Assembly: GCA_964570285.1 (NCBI GenBank) | Contig: CAZMXP010000017.1 | Span: forward strand, 14,940 to 78,939 | DNA: 64,000 nucleotides | Direction of reading: 5' to 3' | DNA from: CAZMXP01 sp964570285 | GTDB taxonomy: Bacteria; Planctomycetota; PLA2 | The notes under the pieces: generated by a model | Databases searched by the model: none | What the model was told of the DNA's origin: nothing | The model's input: the letters and a program-made list of their open reading frames with translations, nothing else | Part shown: in pieces, positions 35,173 through 43,849 of the stretch | Position numbering within the stretch: the first letter of the stretch is position 1 | How the letters are laid out: every line of letters starts with the position of its first letter | Program-made: the position numbers and the translations under genes

Positions 35173-38100
35173 CTAGTCGTGGCGAGCGGGGCGCCGCTCG
35201 AGCATGCCGCCGAGCATCGCGTCGTCGGGCATCGTGCGGATGTGGAGGTCGCGCTGCGGGAAGGGGATCTCGATCCCCTCCTTCGCGAAGCGGTCCGCGA
35301 TCTGCGTGCGGATCTCGGTCATCGCCTGCTTGCCCTCGCTGATGCGGATGAAGCACCAGACCTCGAAGTCGAGGCTCGAGGCGCCGAAGGCCTCGAACCA
35401 GATGCGCGCGGGCGGGTCCTTGACGACGGCGGGATGGCCCTCCGCGATCTCCTTCAGGATCCGCAGCACCTTCGGCACGTCGGAGCCGTACGCGACGCCC
35501 ACCGAGATCACGCGGCGGATCAGGTCGTCGTTGCGCGTCCAGTTCGTGAGCTCCTGCGTGATGAAGTTCTTGTTCGGCACGATGATCTGCTGCCGGTTCC
35601 AGTTCGTCACGACCGTGGCGCGGATGTTGATCTTCTCGACGGTGCCGCCGGTGTCGCCGACCGAGATGATGTCGCCGACGCGCACGGGCTGCTCCAGCAG
35701 CAGGATCAGCCCGCTGACGAAGTTGGCGATGATCTCCTGCAGGCCGAAGCCGATGCCGACCGACGCCGCCGCGAGCAGCCAGCCGACGCTGGCGAAGCTG
35801 AAGTGCATCGTCAGGAGCGCCGCGCTGTAGGCGACGAGCAGGATCGCGTAGCGCGAGAGCGCGAGCATCACGAAGCGCACGCCGCGGTCGCCGCCGCCGC
35901 CCATCAGCGGGAAGACGAGGAACTCGTAGACGCCGCTGATGTTGGCGAGCAGGAAGTGCGCGCCGCCGATCCACATCCCGGCGACGAGCAGGTCCCAGAG
36001 CGTCAGGAAGGCGCCGCCGTCGAGGGCGAGCAGGCGCGCCTCCTCGAAGAACGCGCGCAGCGGGCGGTCGAGGTCCCACGCGTTCATGATCACGAGGAAC
36101 GCGGCGAAGAGCACGGCGGCGGCGACGACGCGGCTCAGCTGGTTCATCACCGTCTTGGACTGCTCCCACGCGGCCGCGTACCCCTCCTCCTCGGCGGCGC
36201 GGCTCCGCACGCGCCGCGCCACCTTCTCGACGAGCCGGCGCAGCAGCCGGTTCAGGCCCGCGAGCAGCACGCCCGCGGCGATCGTCCGGATCGCGTTGCC
36301 GGAGAGCTGGCGCGCGCCGTAGCGGTAGCCGAGCAGGTCCATCGCGACGATCGCGACGAGCCCGAGCGCGAGCAGCGACCCGACGGCCCCCCAGAGCAGG
36401 TAGCCGAAGCCGCGCCCGCCGGTGAGCCCCTGCACGAGCGCGCCGCGCCGCAGCACGACCGGCACGAGCGCGACCGCGACGCCGCCGAGGTAGCACGGGT
36501 AGAGCAGGCGCGGCAGGTGCACGAACGAGAAGGGCTCCGCCGCGAGGATCTCGCAGGGGACCAGGAAGAAGAAGGCCGCCGTCGTCAGGTGGCGCACCGC
36601 GCGCCAGAGCTGGGAAGCGACCTCGGGCGAGACGCCGAGGTCCGCGACCGCGATGCCGTCTTCCGCGCGCAGCAGCCGCCAGCAGAACCGCCGCGCGAAC
36701 CAGATCCACGCGAAGAGCCCGAGGAAGCGCAGCAGCGGCTGCGCGACGACGTCGGGCAGCGTGACGAGGCCGACGAGCAGCCGGATCACGTGCAGCAGCA
36801 GCGGCACGAGCAGCGCGAGCACCAGCGCCACGAGGATCTTCTGCACGGCCACCCAGAAGGGCCCGCCGCGGTAGTTCGCCCACGCGCGCATCCTCGAGAT
36901 CCGGCGCACGGCGTAGAAGCTCGCGAGCAGCGCGAGGCCGATGCCGCCCAGCACGCCGACGAAGGGCGCCGGCGCCTCGCGGTACGAGCCGGCGATCTCC
37001 CGGCGCACCTCCTTCTTCGTGTAGAAGAGCGCGAGCTTGCCCAGCTCCTCCGCGGTGCCGGTCACCACCGCCGGGCCGACGGTCGGCTCCGACTTCACCC
37101 AGAGGATGTTCGCGAGGATGAAGGCGAGCGCCGAGTCGAGCGACTGCAGGCGCCGCGTCGCCTCCGACTCGAGCTGCACGAGGCCGCCCTCGATCCGGTC
37201 GAGCACCTCCGCGCGCGCCCGCAGCCGCGCGAGCAGCCCCTTCTCGCCCTCCATCACGGCGTTGAACGCCTGCCGCGCCTCCGCCTCGCGCTCCGGGCCG
37301 GCGGTGCGCAGCAGCGCGAGCCACGCGAGGTTCTCCTCGGGCACGCTCTCGAGCTCGAAGAGGTCGCCCTGCGTCTCCGCGCGCGCGTTCTGGTAGAGGC
37401 CCATCTCGCGGTAGAGCGCGGGCAGCGTGTGGCGCACGAGCACGTCGCGCGAGAGGCGGAAGCGCTCGAGGGAGCCGAGCAGCAGCGTGGCGAGCCGCTC
37501 GGAGTAGGTGCCCGCGCTGGCGAAGCGCGCCGAGAGCCGCCCGCGCTCCACCTCCAGCGCGTCGCCCGCCTTCTGCTGCGCCGCGATGCGCTGCTCCAGC
37601 AGCGCGAGGTAGGCGTCGTCGCGGGCCGTGTCCGCCTGCAGGCGCGTCAGCTCCGCCGCCTTCTGCTGGCGGAAGCGCTCGATCGGGTCGCTCGCGCGGG
37701 CCGCCTCGCGCTCCTGCGCCTCCGCGCGGCCGCGCTCCTCGGCCGCGAGGCGCTCGCTCTGCGCGGCCCACTCCTCGCGCGCCTTCGCGAGGTCGGCCTG
37801 CGCGCGGTCGGCGCGCAGCCGCGCGAGGTCGCGCTCGGCCTGGTGCATCGGCAGCCGGTCCTTCAGGCGCTCGAGCGCGTCGCGGCAGAAGTCCGAGCGC
37901 TCCTGCGCGGCACGCACCTCGAGCGAGCCGAGGTCGTCCGCCTCGTCGCCGTCGAGCCGCTTGCTCTCGGCGAGGCGCGCGGGCAGCGTGGCCGCCTCGG
38001 CCTGCAGCGTCTTCTGGCGCGCGAGCGCCTCGTCGAGCGCCTTCTGCGCGCTCGCGAACTGGGCGTCGGCCTCGACCGCCGCCGCCTCGTAGGGGGCCAC

Positions 38101-38421
38101 GTCCTCCTTGGCGGCGATCTTCGGGGGGCTCGGGGGCAGCGCGCGCAGCGCCTCGAGGGAGGCCTCGGCGGCGGCCTTGCGGTCGCGCATCTGCTGCACG
38201 TCGAGGAAGCGCCCCCGGTCCTGCGCCGTGCCGAGCAGCTCCTTCAGCAGCTCGACGCGGCGCAGCAGCGCGGCGTCCTCCGGCGCCTTCGCGAGCTTCG
38301 CCTGGGCCGCGCTCAGCTGCGACTCGACCTGCTTCTCCGTCCACGGCTCCTGGGCGGGCGCGGCGGGCGCGAGCAGCAGCAGCAGCAGCAGCGCGAGGGG
38401 CCTACGACTCGATCCGGTCAT
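35173..38421 (-). CDS. MscK-like mechanosensitive channel (MscS family)
   Basis: 1082 aa. A signal peptide (LALLLLLLLAPAAPAQ) is followed by a long periplasmic coiled-coil region (about 25-430). Several membrane helices follow (about 490-760), and then the MscS core: a pore helix GWLLAAASVGIGFGLQEIIANFVSGLILLLEQPV with its Gly/Ala pattern, and the cytosolic domain with VGDIISVGDTGGTVEKINIRAT and IIVPNKNFITQ. Such proteins open when membrane tension rises and protect against hypo-osmotic shock. It overlaps the RimK gene by 20 bp, an unusual overlap that suggests shared translation. The start ATG 38421 begins directly with the signal peptide. Confidence 0.9.
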   Translation of the reverse strand: MTGSSRRPLALLLLLLLAPAAPAQEPWTEKQVESQLSAAQAKLAKAPEDAALLRRVELLKELLGTAQDRGRFLDVQQMRDRKAAAEASLEALRALPPSPPKIAAKEDVAPYEAAAVEADAQFASAQKALDEALARQKTLQAEAATLPARLAESKRLDGDEADDLGSLEVRAAQERSDFCRDALERLKDRLPMHQAERDLARLRADRAQADLAKAREEWAAQSERLAAEERGRAEAQEREAARASDPIERFRQQKAAELTRLQADTARDDAYLALLEQRIAAQQKAGDALEVERGRLSARFASAGTYSERLATLLLGSLERFRLSRDVLVRHTLPALYREMGLYQNARAETQGDLFELESVPEENLAWLALLRTAGPEREAEARQAFNAVMEGEKGLLARLRARAEVLDRIEGGLVQLESEATRRLQSLDSALAFILANILWVKSEPTVGPAVVTGTAEELGKLALFYTKKEVRREIAGSYREAPAPFVGVLGGIGLALLASFYAVRRISRMRAWANYRGGPFWVAVQKILVALVLALLVPLLLHVIRLLVGLVTLPDVVAQPLLRFLGLFAWIWFARRFCWRLLRAEDGIAVADLGVSPEVASQLWRAVRHLTTAAFFFLVPCEILAAEPFSFVHLPRLLYPCYLGGVAVALVPVVLRRGALVQGLTGGRGFGYLLWGAVGSLLALGLVAIVAMDLLGYRYGARQLSGNAIRTIAAGVLLAGLNRLLRRLVEKVARRVRSRAAEEEGYAAAWEQSKTVMNQLSRVVAAAVLFAAFLVIMNAWDLDRPLRAFFEEARLLALDGGAFLTLWDLLVAGMWIGGAHFLLANISGVYEFLVFPLMGGGGDRGVRFVMLALSRYAILLVAYSAALLTMHFSFASVGWLLAAASVGIGFGLQEIIANFVSGLILLLEQPVRVGDIISVGDTGGTVEKINIRATVVTNWNRQQIIVPNKNFITQELTNWTRNDDLIRRVISVGVAYGSDVPKVLRILKEIAEGHPAVVKDPPARIWFEAFGASSLDFEVWCFIRISEGKQAMTEIRTQIADRFAKEGIEIPFPQRDLHIRTMPDDAMLGGMLERRPARHD

Positions 38422-39307
38422 GCGTCCTTCCGGGGGCCGCGTTCAGCTCGATGTACTCGATGATGCGGCTCGCGACGTCCACGCGGGAGGTCTTCTCAAT
38501 GCCCTCGAGGCCGGGGGAGCTGTTGACCTCCATGACGACGGGGCCGTGGTTGCTGCGCAGCATGTCCACGCCGGCGAGGCGCAGGCCCATCGCCTTCGCG
38601 GCGCGCACGGCGGTGCTGCGCTCCTCGGGCGTGAGCTTGACGGTCTCGGCGCTGCCGCCGCGGTGGAGGTTGCTGCGGAACTCGCCCGAGCTGGCGGTGC
38701 GCTTCATCGCGGCGACGACCTTCTCCCCGAGCACGAACGCGCGGATGTCGCTGCCCTTCGCCTCGGCGATGAACTCCTGCACGAGGATGTTGGCCTCGAG
38801 CCCGCGGAAGGCCTCGATGACCGACTCGGCGGCCTGCTGCGTCTCCGCGAGCACGACGCCGATGCCCTGCGTGCCCTCGAGCAGCTTCACGACGAGCGGC
38901 GCGCCGCCGACGAGCTTGATGAGGCCGTCGACGTCCTTCGTGCTGTGCGCGAAGCCCGTCACCGGCAGGCCGATGCCCTTGCGCGAGAGGAGCTGCAGGC
39001 AGCGCAGCTTGTCGCGCGAGCGCGAGATCGCCTGCGACGTGTTCGCGGGGAAGACCTCCATCATCTCGAACTGCCGCACGACGGCGGTGCCGTAGAAGGT
39101 GTTCGACGCGCCGATGCGGGGGATGACCGCGTCCACCCCCTCGAGGGCGTGGCCCTGGTAGATCACCTGCGGCCGGTGCGACGTGATGTTCATGTAGCAG
39201 CGCAGGTAGTCGATCACGCGCATCTCGTGGCCGCGCTGCTGCCCCGCCTCCTTGAGCCGGCGCGTCGAGTAGAGCGACGCCTTGCGCGACAGGATGACGA
39301 TCCTCAT
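38402..39307 (-). CDS. rimK: RimK-family ATP-grasp ligase
   Basis: 301 aa, the RimK length. It starts with MRIVILSRKASLYSTRRL, as RimK proteins do, and has the ATP-grasp blocks: SRDKLRCLQLLSRKGIGLPVTG, PLVVKLLEGTQGIGV (phosphate loop), ILVQEFI, and the metal-binding end GVDMLRSNHGPVVMEVNSSPGLEGIE. E. coli RimK adds glutamates to the C-terminus of ribosomal protein S6 or makes poly-glutamate. Here it is encoded between the RimB-like protease and the MscK-like channel, with 4-bp and 20-bp overlaps. Confidence 0.88.
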   Translation of the reverse strand: MRIVILSRKASLYSTRRLKEAGQQRGHEMRVIDYLRCYMNITSHRPQVIYQGHALEGVDAVIPRIGASNTFYGTAVVRQFEMMEVFPANTSQAISRSRDKLRCLQLLSRKGIGLPVTGFAHSTKDVDGLIKLVGGAPLVVKLLEGTQGIGVVLAETQQAAESVIEAFRGLEANILVQEFIAEAKGSDIRAFVLGEKVVAAMKRTASSGEFRSNLHRGGSAETVKLTPEERSTAVRAAKAMGLRLAGVDMLRSNHGPVVMEVNSSPGLEGIEKTSRVDVASRIIEYIELNAAPGRTHDRIES

Positions 39308-39822
39308 GAGACGGTCCTCGCGGCGCGCTTCGCGGTGGCGGCCTTCTTCTTCCTCGGCTTCCTGGGGAGCGGCAGCACGCCGCCGACGAACGAGCGCGCC
39401 GGATCGACGACGAACCGCCCGCGGAGAGCCTCGCGGCCGAGCAGCAGGCGGAACCCCATGTCGAGGCGCGAGACGAGGGAGAGGTCGATCTCCCAGAGGC
39501 GGCCGAGGATCAGCACCTGCGTGCGGATCACGGCGCGCAGCGTCTCGTGGCCGCTGCTGCTCTTCACGCGGCGGCGGTCGAGGAGGGGGGCGACGACCTG
39601 GATCATGCGGCCCGTGCTGCGCTGCAGCGGGTGGACCTTGAACTTGACGACGCGCTGGTTGCCGCGCCGGAAGCGGCGGATGTCGAAGGCGTGCAGCGCG
39701 GAGGTGAGCGCCCCGGTGTCCACCTTCGCCTTCACGCGCGCGACGCCGATGTCGGGCAGCGCGACCCACTCGCGCCAGCCGACGCAGAGCGGCGACGAGG
39801 GGGGCGTGGCGGGGCGTTTCAT
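39304..39822 (-). CDS. RimB-like retropepsin-fold protease
   Basis: 172 aa. An aspartic-protease-like DTGA motif (D35) lies in the context VKAKVDTGALTSALHA, and a second block reads RLDMGFRLLLGREAL; these match the ATP-dependent zinc protease / RimB family (PF05618). In Pseudomonas, RimA and RimB regulate RimK glutamylation of S6; linkage with rimK here (ATGA overlap, 39304-39307) fits that partnership. The C-terminus is Lys/Arg-rich (KPRKKKAATAKRAAR). First gene of the RimB-RimK-MscK-exchanger group. Confidence 0.8.
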   Translation of the reverse strand: MKRPATPPSSPLCVGWREWVALPDIGVARVKAKVDTGALTSALHAFDIRRFRRGNQRVVKFKVHPLQRSTGRMIQVVAPLLDRRRVKSSSGHETLRAVIRTQVLILGRLWEIDLSLVSRLDMGFRLLLGREALRGRFVVDPARSFVGGVLPLPRKPRKKKAATAKRAARTVS

Positions 39823-39860
39823 GGGGCGGAACCATCAAGGTTAACCGCGGCGAAAGCGCA

Positions 39861-40811
39861 TCACAACCAACGGCGGCGCCGGAAGAACCACAGCATCGCG
39901 CCGGCGAGCAGGCCCATGCCCCCCAGCACCCCCCAGAATCCCCTCGGATGATGAAGCGCGGGCATCATGGCGAAGTTCATCCCGTAGATGCCCGTGATCA
40001 GGGTCAGCGGCATCATGATCGTGCTGATGACGGTGAGCACGCGCATCACGTCGCTCAGCCGGTTGTTCATCGACGCGAGGTAGGCGTCGCGCGCGGAGAG
40101 CACGCCGTCGCGCACCGAATCGAGCTGGTCGTAGACGCGCAGGATGTGGTCGTAGAGGTCGCGCAGGTAGGGCAGGATGCGCTTGGGCAGCACGACGTGG
40201 CCGCTGCGCTCGAGCGAGTGGAAGACGTCGCGCTGGCCGCGCACGATGCGCGCGAGGCGCGACATGTCGTCGCGCAGTTCGAGGATGGCGGTCATGACCT
40301 CGGGGTCGGGCTTCTTGACCGCGTCGTGCTCGAGCCCCTCGACGCGGTCGCCGAGGTTGTCGATGAGCTTGGAGAAGCCGTCGGTCATCTGGTCGAGCAG
40401 CGCGTGCGCGAGGAACGCCGTGCTGCCGAGGTAGTAGGCCGGGTCGCGCATGACGCGCGCGCGCACGACGTCCGCGACGCCGAGCGGCACGCGCAGGATC
40501 GTCACGACCCACGACTTCGAGAGGAAGATCGCGATCTTGCGCGTGTCGCCGCCCTCGGCGCCCTCCGGCGTGTGCGCGATGAAGAAGAGGTAGGTGCCGA
40601 AGTCCTCGAGTTTCGGCGGGTGGCCGATCGCGAGCGCGTCCTCGAGGGCGAGTTCGTGCAGGCCGATGACGCTGCGCAGCGCCTCGACCTCCTCCGCCGA
40701 CGGCGCCATCACCTCCACCCACGCCGGCTCCGGCGCGTTCGCGATCGGGACGCCCCCGACGCCCTCGTGCACGTCGAGGGATCCCTTGAAGCAGCGGTGG
40801 ACGCGGATCAT
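39861..40811 (-). CDS. corA: CorA-family magnesium/cobalt transporter
   Basis: 316 aa. The large N-terminal cytosolic domain has RV-H-RCF at the start and the helical willow region (for example FLAHALLDQMTDGFSKLIDNLGDRVEGLE). Two C-terminal helices frame the selectivity motif G277-M278-N279 in YGMNF. The C-terminus is RRRRWL, the usual positively charged end. It forms a pentameric inner-membrane channel for Mg2+. It is read from its own promoter with a TAACAT box 8 nt before the ATG. It is the last recognisable backbone gene before the accessory region. Confidence 0.9.
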   Translation of the reverse strand: MIRVHRCFKGSLDVHEGVGGVPIANAPEPAWVEVMAPSAEEVEALRSVIGLHELALEDALAIGHPPKLEDFGTYLFFIAHTPEGAEGGDTRKIAIFLSKSWVVTILRVPLGVADVVRARVMRDPAYYLGSTAFLAHALLDQMTDGFSKLIDNLGDRVEGLEHDAVKKPDPEVMTAILELRDDMSRLARIVRGQRDVFHSLERSGHVVLPKRILPYLRDLYDHILRVYDQLDSVRDGVLSARDAYLASMNNRLSDVMRVLTVISTIMMPLTLITGIYGMNFAMMPALHHPRGFWGVLGGMGLLAGAMLWFFRRRRWL

Positions 40812-40819
40812 CCGGCGTC

Positions 40820-40825
40820 ATGTTA
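40820..40825 (-). promoter_or_regulatory. -10 box TAACAT of a leaderless promoter (corA)
   Basis: On the minus strand TAACAT ends 8 nt before the ATG at 40811, with GACGCCGG between and no ribosome site. Confidence 0.45.
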
Positions 40826-40890
40826 GGGGGGGTGGGAAGGGAGGGGAAGGGGCCCGTGGTGTGAGAAGGGGGGGGGCGCGGGGGGTCCGT

Positions 40891-40924
40891 CGCCCGCTAC
40901 GCGGGCTATGGGCCCTAAAGGCCC
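40891..40924. repeat. Short hairpins and 13-bp word shared with position 53,509
   Basis: CGCCCGCTACGCG at 40891-40903 recurs exactly at 53509-53521, on either side of the defence island. It can also pair with itself (CCCGC-TA-GCGGG type). Next to it, GGGCCCTAAAGGCCC (40910-40924) is an interrupted palindrome. The 40812-41038 gap holds no gene. These may be a terminator or an integration scar. Confidence 0.35.
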
Positions 40925-41038
40925 GAGGCGTTCGCCCGCATTGCGGGGTCGCGGGACGGAACGGCGGAGGGGGGATCGTGCAGTGCGCGGGAATTGGGGT
41001 AGGGTGGGTGGTGCGGATAGGGCGGGAGTCGGACAACA

Positions 41039-41413
41039 ATGGCGCAGGCGGCGGGAGAGGATGAGGAGCGGGCGCTCGTGAGGGCGTTCGCGAAGTTCAA
41101 TATCGCGTTCCCTGGCGTAGTCGGTGAGATCCAGCGCCCGAGCAGGGCAGGCGCCCAGTGGGTGCTCGACGTATTCGGAGTGGCGGAGGGTGACATGCGT
41201 TCCGCGACCCGCACGCTGGCGGCCCTGATCGTGGACCAGGAGAACGTCCTCCCGGGTCTCGACGCGACGGGCGTCGCCCACTCCGAGGCGGCGACACGGG
41301 AGCACTACCCCAACCAGTACCGAAAGGTCGTGCTGAAGCGCGATCGGGACCGCGCCCGCAAGGGCAGCGGCGGAACCGGCGCCGGCGGTCCGCCGCGCGG
41401 ACCCGTCATCTGA
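41039..41413 (+). CDS. Small protein related to the gene at 52,461
   Basis: 124 aa. The central 62 residues align without gaps to the product of 52461-53006: W-V-x-x-V-(F/Y)-G-V, A-x-L-(I/V)-D, P-x-L-D-A-x-G-(V/M)-A-H-S, T-x3-Y, R-x-V-x-L-x-R. The pattern (beta strand, then two helices) recalls a small globular domain, but no known family is recognised. The C-terminus is a basic Gly-rich tail. The start is the only ATG that leaves the homologous region whole. It is the first gene of the accessory region, between corA and the tRNA gene. Confidence 0.55.
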   Translation: MAQAAGEDEERALVRAFAKFNIAFPGVVGEIQRPSRAGAQWVLDVFGVAEGDMRSATRTLAALIVDQENVLPGLDATGVAHSEAATREHYPNQYRKVVLKRDRDRARKGSGGTGAGGPPRGPVI

Positions 41414-41594
41414 TAGCGCAGTGGATGCGTGCGACCGGCGCACGGTCGCGGAACCGTGCGAGCGGGTGGAGGCGGACGGGGGACGGGGGACGCCTGGCGG
41501 GGCAGGCGTGACCGCGGACGGGTGGAGGCGAGAGGCGCCCGGCAATGCGCGCGCCCGCTCCCTGAGCGCCCCCCTCCCCAGTGTGGCAAGAGCG

Positions 41595-41668
41595 TGGGGC
41601 CGACAGGACTCGAACCTGTAACCCACGGATTATGAGTCCGCTGCTCTTACCGATTGAGCTACGGCCCC
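41595..41668 (-). tRNA. tRNA with CAU anticodon (elongator Met, or Ile2)
   Basis: A complete cloverleaf on the minus strand: acceptor stem GGGGCCG/CGGCCCC, D arm GCTC..GAGC, anticodon stem GCGGA/TCCGT with loop CTCATAA (anticodon CAT at 41632-41634), T arm ACAGG-TTCGAGT-CCTGT, discriminator A, and no encoded CCA. CAU can be elongator Met or lysidine-modified Ile2; the sequence alone does not settle which. Not an initiator: the first acceptor pair is matched. It borders the defence island. Confidence 0.95.
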
Positions 41669-42133
41669 GCGCGCGCGCAACTGTAGCAGGGGCTAGGGGT
41701 TACGTCAATCGGGGAGACGTTCCACGGAGGGGCGTTTTGGGGCCTGATGATCATCCTGTCACTCATTTCCGGAAATGTGCACGGGGCGGGCGCGTACTGG
41801 CGGCGGAACGCTGAGCCACCGGGGCTGAGGGTTTCGGCGGCGGGGTGATCTCCGGCGTGAGCAACGGATCAAAAGTCCGTGGGTTAGCTCGCCGCAGCGC
41901 TACCCCTTGCGCTTCTCGTCGCGCCACGCGGCCCGCCGCGCGATCTCGCTCTTCGTTCCGCCCCGTGAGCCTCCCGTGCAGCGTGTGGCACGAGCTGCCG
42001 TCACCGCGGCGGAAGTTTGTCCAGGCGATATGTCTTGCGCGGCGTGGCAGGCGGGCTGTGTCTTTCGGCGATTGACTGCTCCGCACTGGACGAGTCCCGC
42101 GCGTGCAGGCAAGCGGTACTAGCCCCGGATTGG
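41669..42133. other. 465-bp gap with an orphan tRNA-Lys-like anticodon arm
   Basis: No credible gene; the 70-codon minus-strand ORF at 41900-42112 ends in a protein-like basic tail but has no other support. On the minus strand, 41864-41880 reads ACGGA-CTTTTGA-TCCGT, a 5-bp stem with a 7-nt loop having T33 and anticodon TTT, as in tRNA-Lys(UUU). No acceptor or T arm surrounds it, so it is not a working tRNA. It may be a leftover attachment site. Confidence 0.5.
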
Positions 42134-42877
42134 CTAGCTGCCACCCTCGGCAGAACGCTTGAGATCCTCGGGGGACATATCCTCCAGTTCCTCCGCCTTC
42201 CGCTTCTTGTACGCTTCGAACCTCTTGTGGAGCGTGTAGGCGTACTCGATAACGGCCTCGGTGAAGTCTAGTAGGTCCGAAGCGTCCTCTGTGGACACCC
42301 GCGCGTCGGGATCGTGCGCCGCAAAATTGCCACCGCTCTGTAGCGCGGCGGCCCAATCCTCCAGTCGGCCCCCGATCACACCGAGGCGCTTCAGCTCCTC
42401 CAGCCTCTTGGCCAGAGGCTGCTTCTTTCCGCCTGACCCGAACTCATGGCATAACACCTCCAAGGTGCGTCGGCACATGATCGCGGTGGCCGTGAAGCAC
42501 GATGCCCTGAAGCACGCGATCGCCTCACTGAACGATCTTGCCACAGCCTTTGTGGCCCCAGCTGGCGGTACACGCCCGAGAGGGTATAGGAGTTCTTCGG
42601 CTTCGTATCGGTCGCTGGATTCAACGATGATCGGCAGCTCACATCCAGGGCATTTGAGAATGGACACCCACAGGGTGTCGAGAACTTGGCCGTACTCGTC
42701 GCTGTACTCCCGCTTGTAACAGTTCAGGAGCATCGCGGCGACAAGCGAGTTGCAGCGCGCGCAGTGGGAGTTGCGCGTTTCCGGAGCAGGCACAGCGGCG
42801 GACTTCGAATCTCCGCCTGCGGCCCCTGCACTTCGCGGAGACACTGTGCGCCTAGACTTGCGCTGTTTCGAACTCAT
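42134..42877 (-). CDS. Zinc-ribbon DUF4145 protein
   Basis: 247 aa. After a Ser/Arg/Ala-rich N-terminal 35 residues there is a zinc-ribbon pattern (HCARC, then LKCPGC about 40 residues later). Residues about 105-230 match DUF4145: ARSFSEAIACFRASCFTATAIMCRRTLEVLC, then GVIGGRLEDWAAALQSGGNFAAHDPD and DASDLLDFTEAVIEYAYTLHKRFE. DUF4145 is a helical HEPN-like domain often found with restriction-modification genes. It is the last gene of the defence operon; ATGA overlap with the nuclease gene. The C-terminus is highly charged. Confidence 0.75.
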   Translation of the reverse strand: MSSKQRKSRRTVSPRSAGAAGGDSKSAAVPAPETRNSHCARCNSLVAAMLLNCYKREYSDEYGQVLDTLWVSILKCPGCELPIIVESSDRYEAEELLYPLGRVPPAGATKAVARSFSEAIACFRASCFTATAIMCRRTLEVLCHEFGSGGKKQPLAKRLEELKRLGVIGGRLEDWAAALQSGGNFAAHDPDARVSTEDASDLLDFTEAVIEYAYTLHKRFEAYKKRKAEELEDMSPEDLKRSAEGGS

Positions 42878-43848
42878 AGGTCCTCGAACTTCTTCGCCTC
42901 ACGCAGACGAGCCATTGACGTATACCGCGGACCCTGAGGCGCCTTGCCGCGTCCGGCGGCGGTGACCTTTATCGGCGCGATCTCCTTCGCGGGCTCGGCG
43001 AAATTGACCACGTACTTGCCCGTGTCCTTCCACTGCTCGATGGAACGGACGGGGGCCCAGTGCGTGATGGCGGAAGTAGGGGCCGTGACGTATGCAGCTA
43101 TGTACTTGATCCTCGCGATGCTTCCCGCGTGGATGCGGATGTGATGCCACCGGTTCTCCCCGAGGAAGGTCCTCTCGAACCCGTCGGGGCGGGCCGGCAC
43201 GACAATCATGTCGATCTCGGCCGGATCTATCGGACCCGGCCCCCCGCTAGGAATCGCCTCGACATCTTCGAAGAAAGGCTCGAATTCGTACAGGTGCTCC
43301 CCGTCGCTGCCCACGAACTGCCTCACCTCCAGCACGTCGACACCGAACTTGAACTTCTTCACGAGCACGGCTTCGAGCTCCTCGACGAGTTCGTCGATGA
43401 TCACGAGCGCCCCGAATCCGCCGTCGTAGATCATGCGCTCCAGCAGGTAGTCGACGTTGTCGAAACCGTTCTCCTTCGCGTACTTCTGGCAGAGGGCGCG
43501 CCGGGGAGCGTCGGCATCGAGCGCCTCGCGAAGCACGCGCTTTACGGTCTGGGGCTCGCTCTCGAAGGCGAGGGAGAACTCGAGGATCTGCACCGCGATG
43601 TGCTTGATCGGCTCGTGCCTCGCTAGTTCCACCTCGACCACGTACAGGCGCGGCTCCCGGCGGCTCGACAGGTCGATCAGGTAGCCGTCAGGGATGTTCT
43701 TCTTCGTGCCGCCGATCTTCTTCTTCACGTCGACGTAGATGCGCGCGTGCCCGAAGAGCGGCTTGTGGAGTTTGCGGATCGCCGCCTCAAGCGACGCCTC
43801 GTTAGCATAGGGCTCGGGTTGGTAGGTGACCTTCTGGCTCCAGAGCAC
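42874..43848 (-). CDS. Putative PD-(D/E)XK nuclease of the defence operon
   Basis: 324 aa. A core of P53-D54 (IPDGYLIDL), then E72 and E74 (RLYVVEVELA), followed by HEPIKHIAVQILEFS, has the layout of PD-(D/E)XK nucleases, with Glu in place of the usual Lys. The rest is mixed alpha/beta and ends in a basic stretch. It probably cuts DNA as the effector of the adjacent methylase/helicase. GTG 43848, directly after the helicase stop and 5 nt after GGAGG, is preferred over the ATG at 43893, which would overlap the helicase gene by 44 bp. Confidence 0.6.
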   Translation of the reverse strand: MLWSQKVTYQPEPYANEASLEAAIRKLHKPLFGHARIYVDVKKKIGGTKKNIPDGYLIDLSSRREPRLYVVEVELARHEPIKHIAVQILEFSLAFESEPQTVKRVLREALDADAPRRALCQKYAKENGFDNVDYLLERMIYDGGFGALVIIDELVEELEAVLVKKFKFGVDVLEVRQFVGSDGEHLYEFEPFFEDVEAIPSGGPGPIDPAEIDMIVVPARPDGFERTFLGENRWHHIRIHAGSIARIKYIAAYVTAPTSAITHWAPVRSIEQWKDTGKYVVNFAEPAKEIAPIKVTAAGRGKAPQGPRYTSMARLREAKKFEDL

Positions 43849-43849
43849 A

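Noticed and set aside
34142..38344. 1400-codon minus-strand frame beneath the channel gene
   Set aside because: Low-complexity Arg/Ala composition, and it conflicts with the MscK-like and exchanger genes, which have clear motifs.
40812..41640. Minus-strand 267-codon frame across the 41-kb gap and the tRNA
   Set aside because: It reads through a functional tRNA and has no protein-like segments.
41596..41886. Inverted match TAACCCACGGA / TCCGTGGGTTA as attL/attR
   Set aside because: Attachment cores must be in direct orientation; the match is better explained by two related tRNA anticodon arms on the same strand region.
41763..42356. 197-codon minus-strand frame left of the DUF4145 gene
   Set aside because: It overlaps the DUF4145 gene in another frame and shows no family features.
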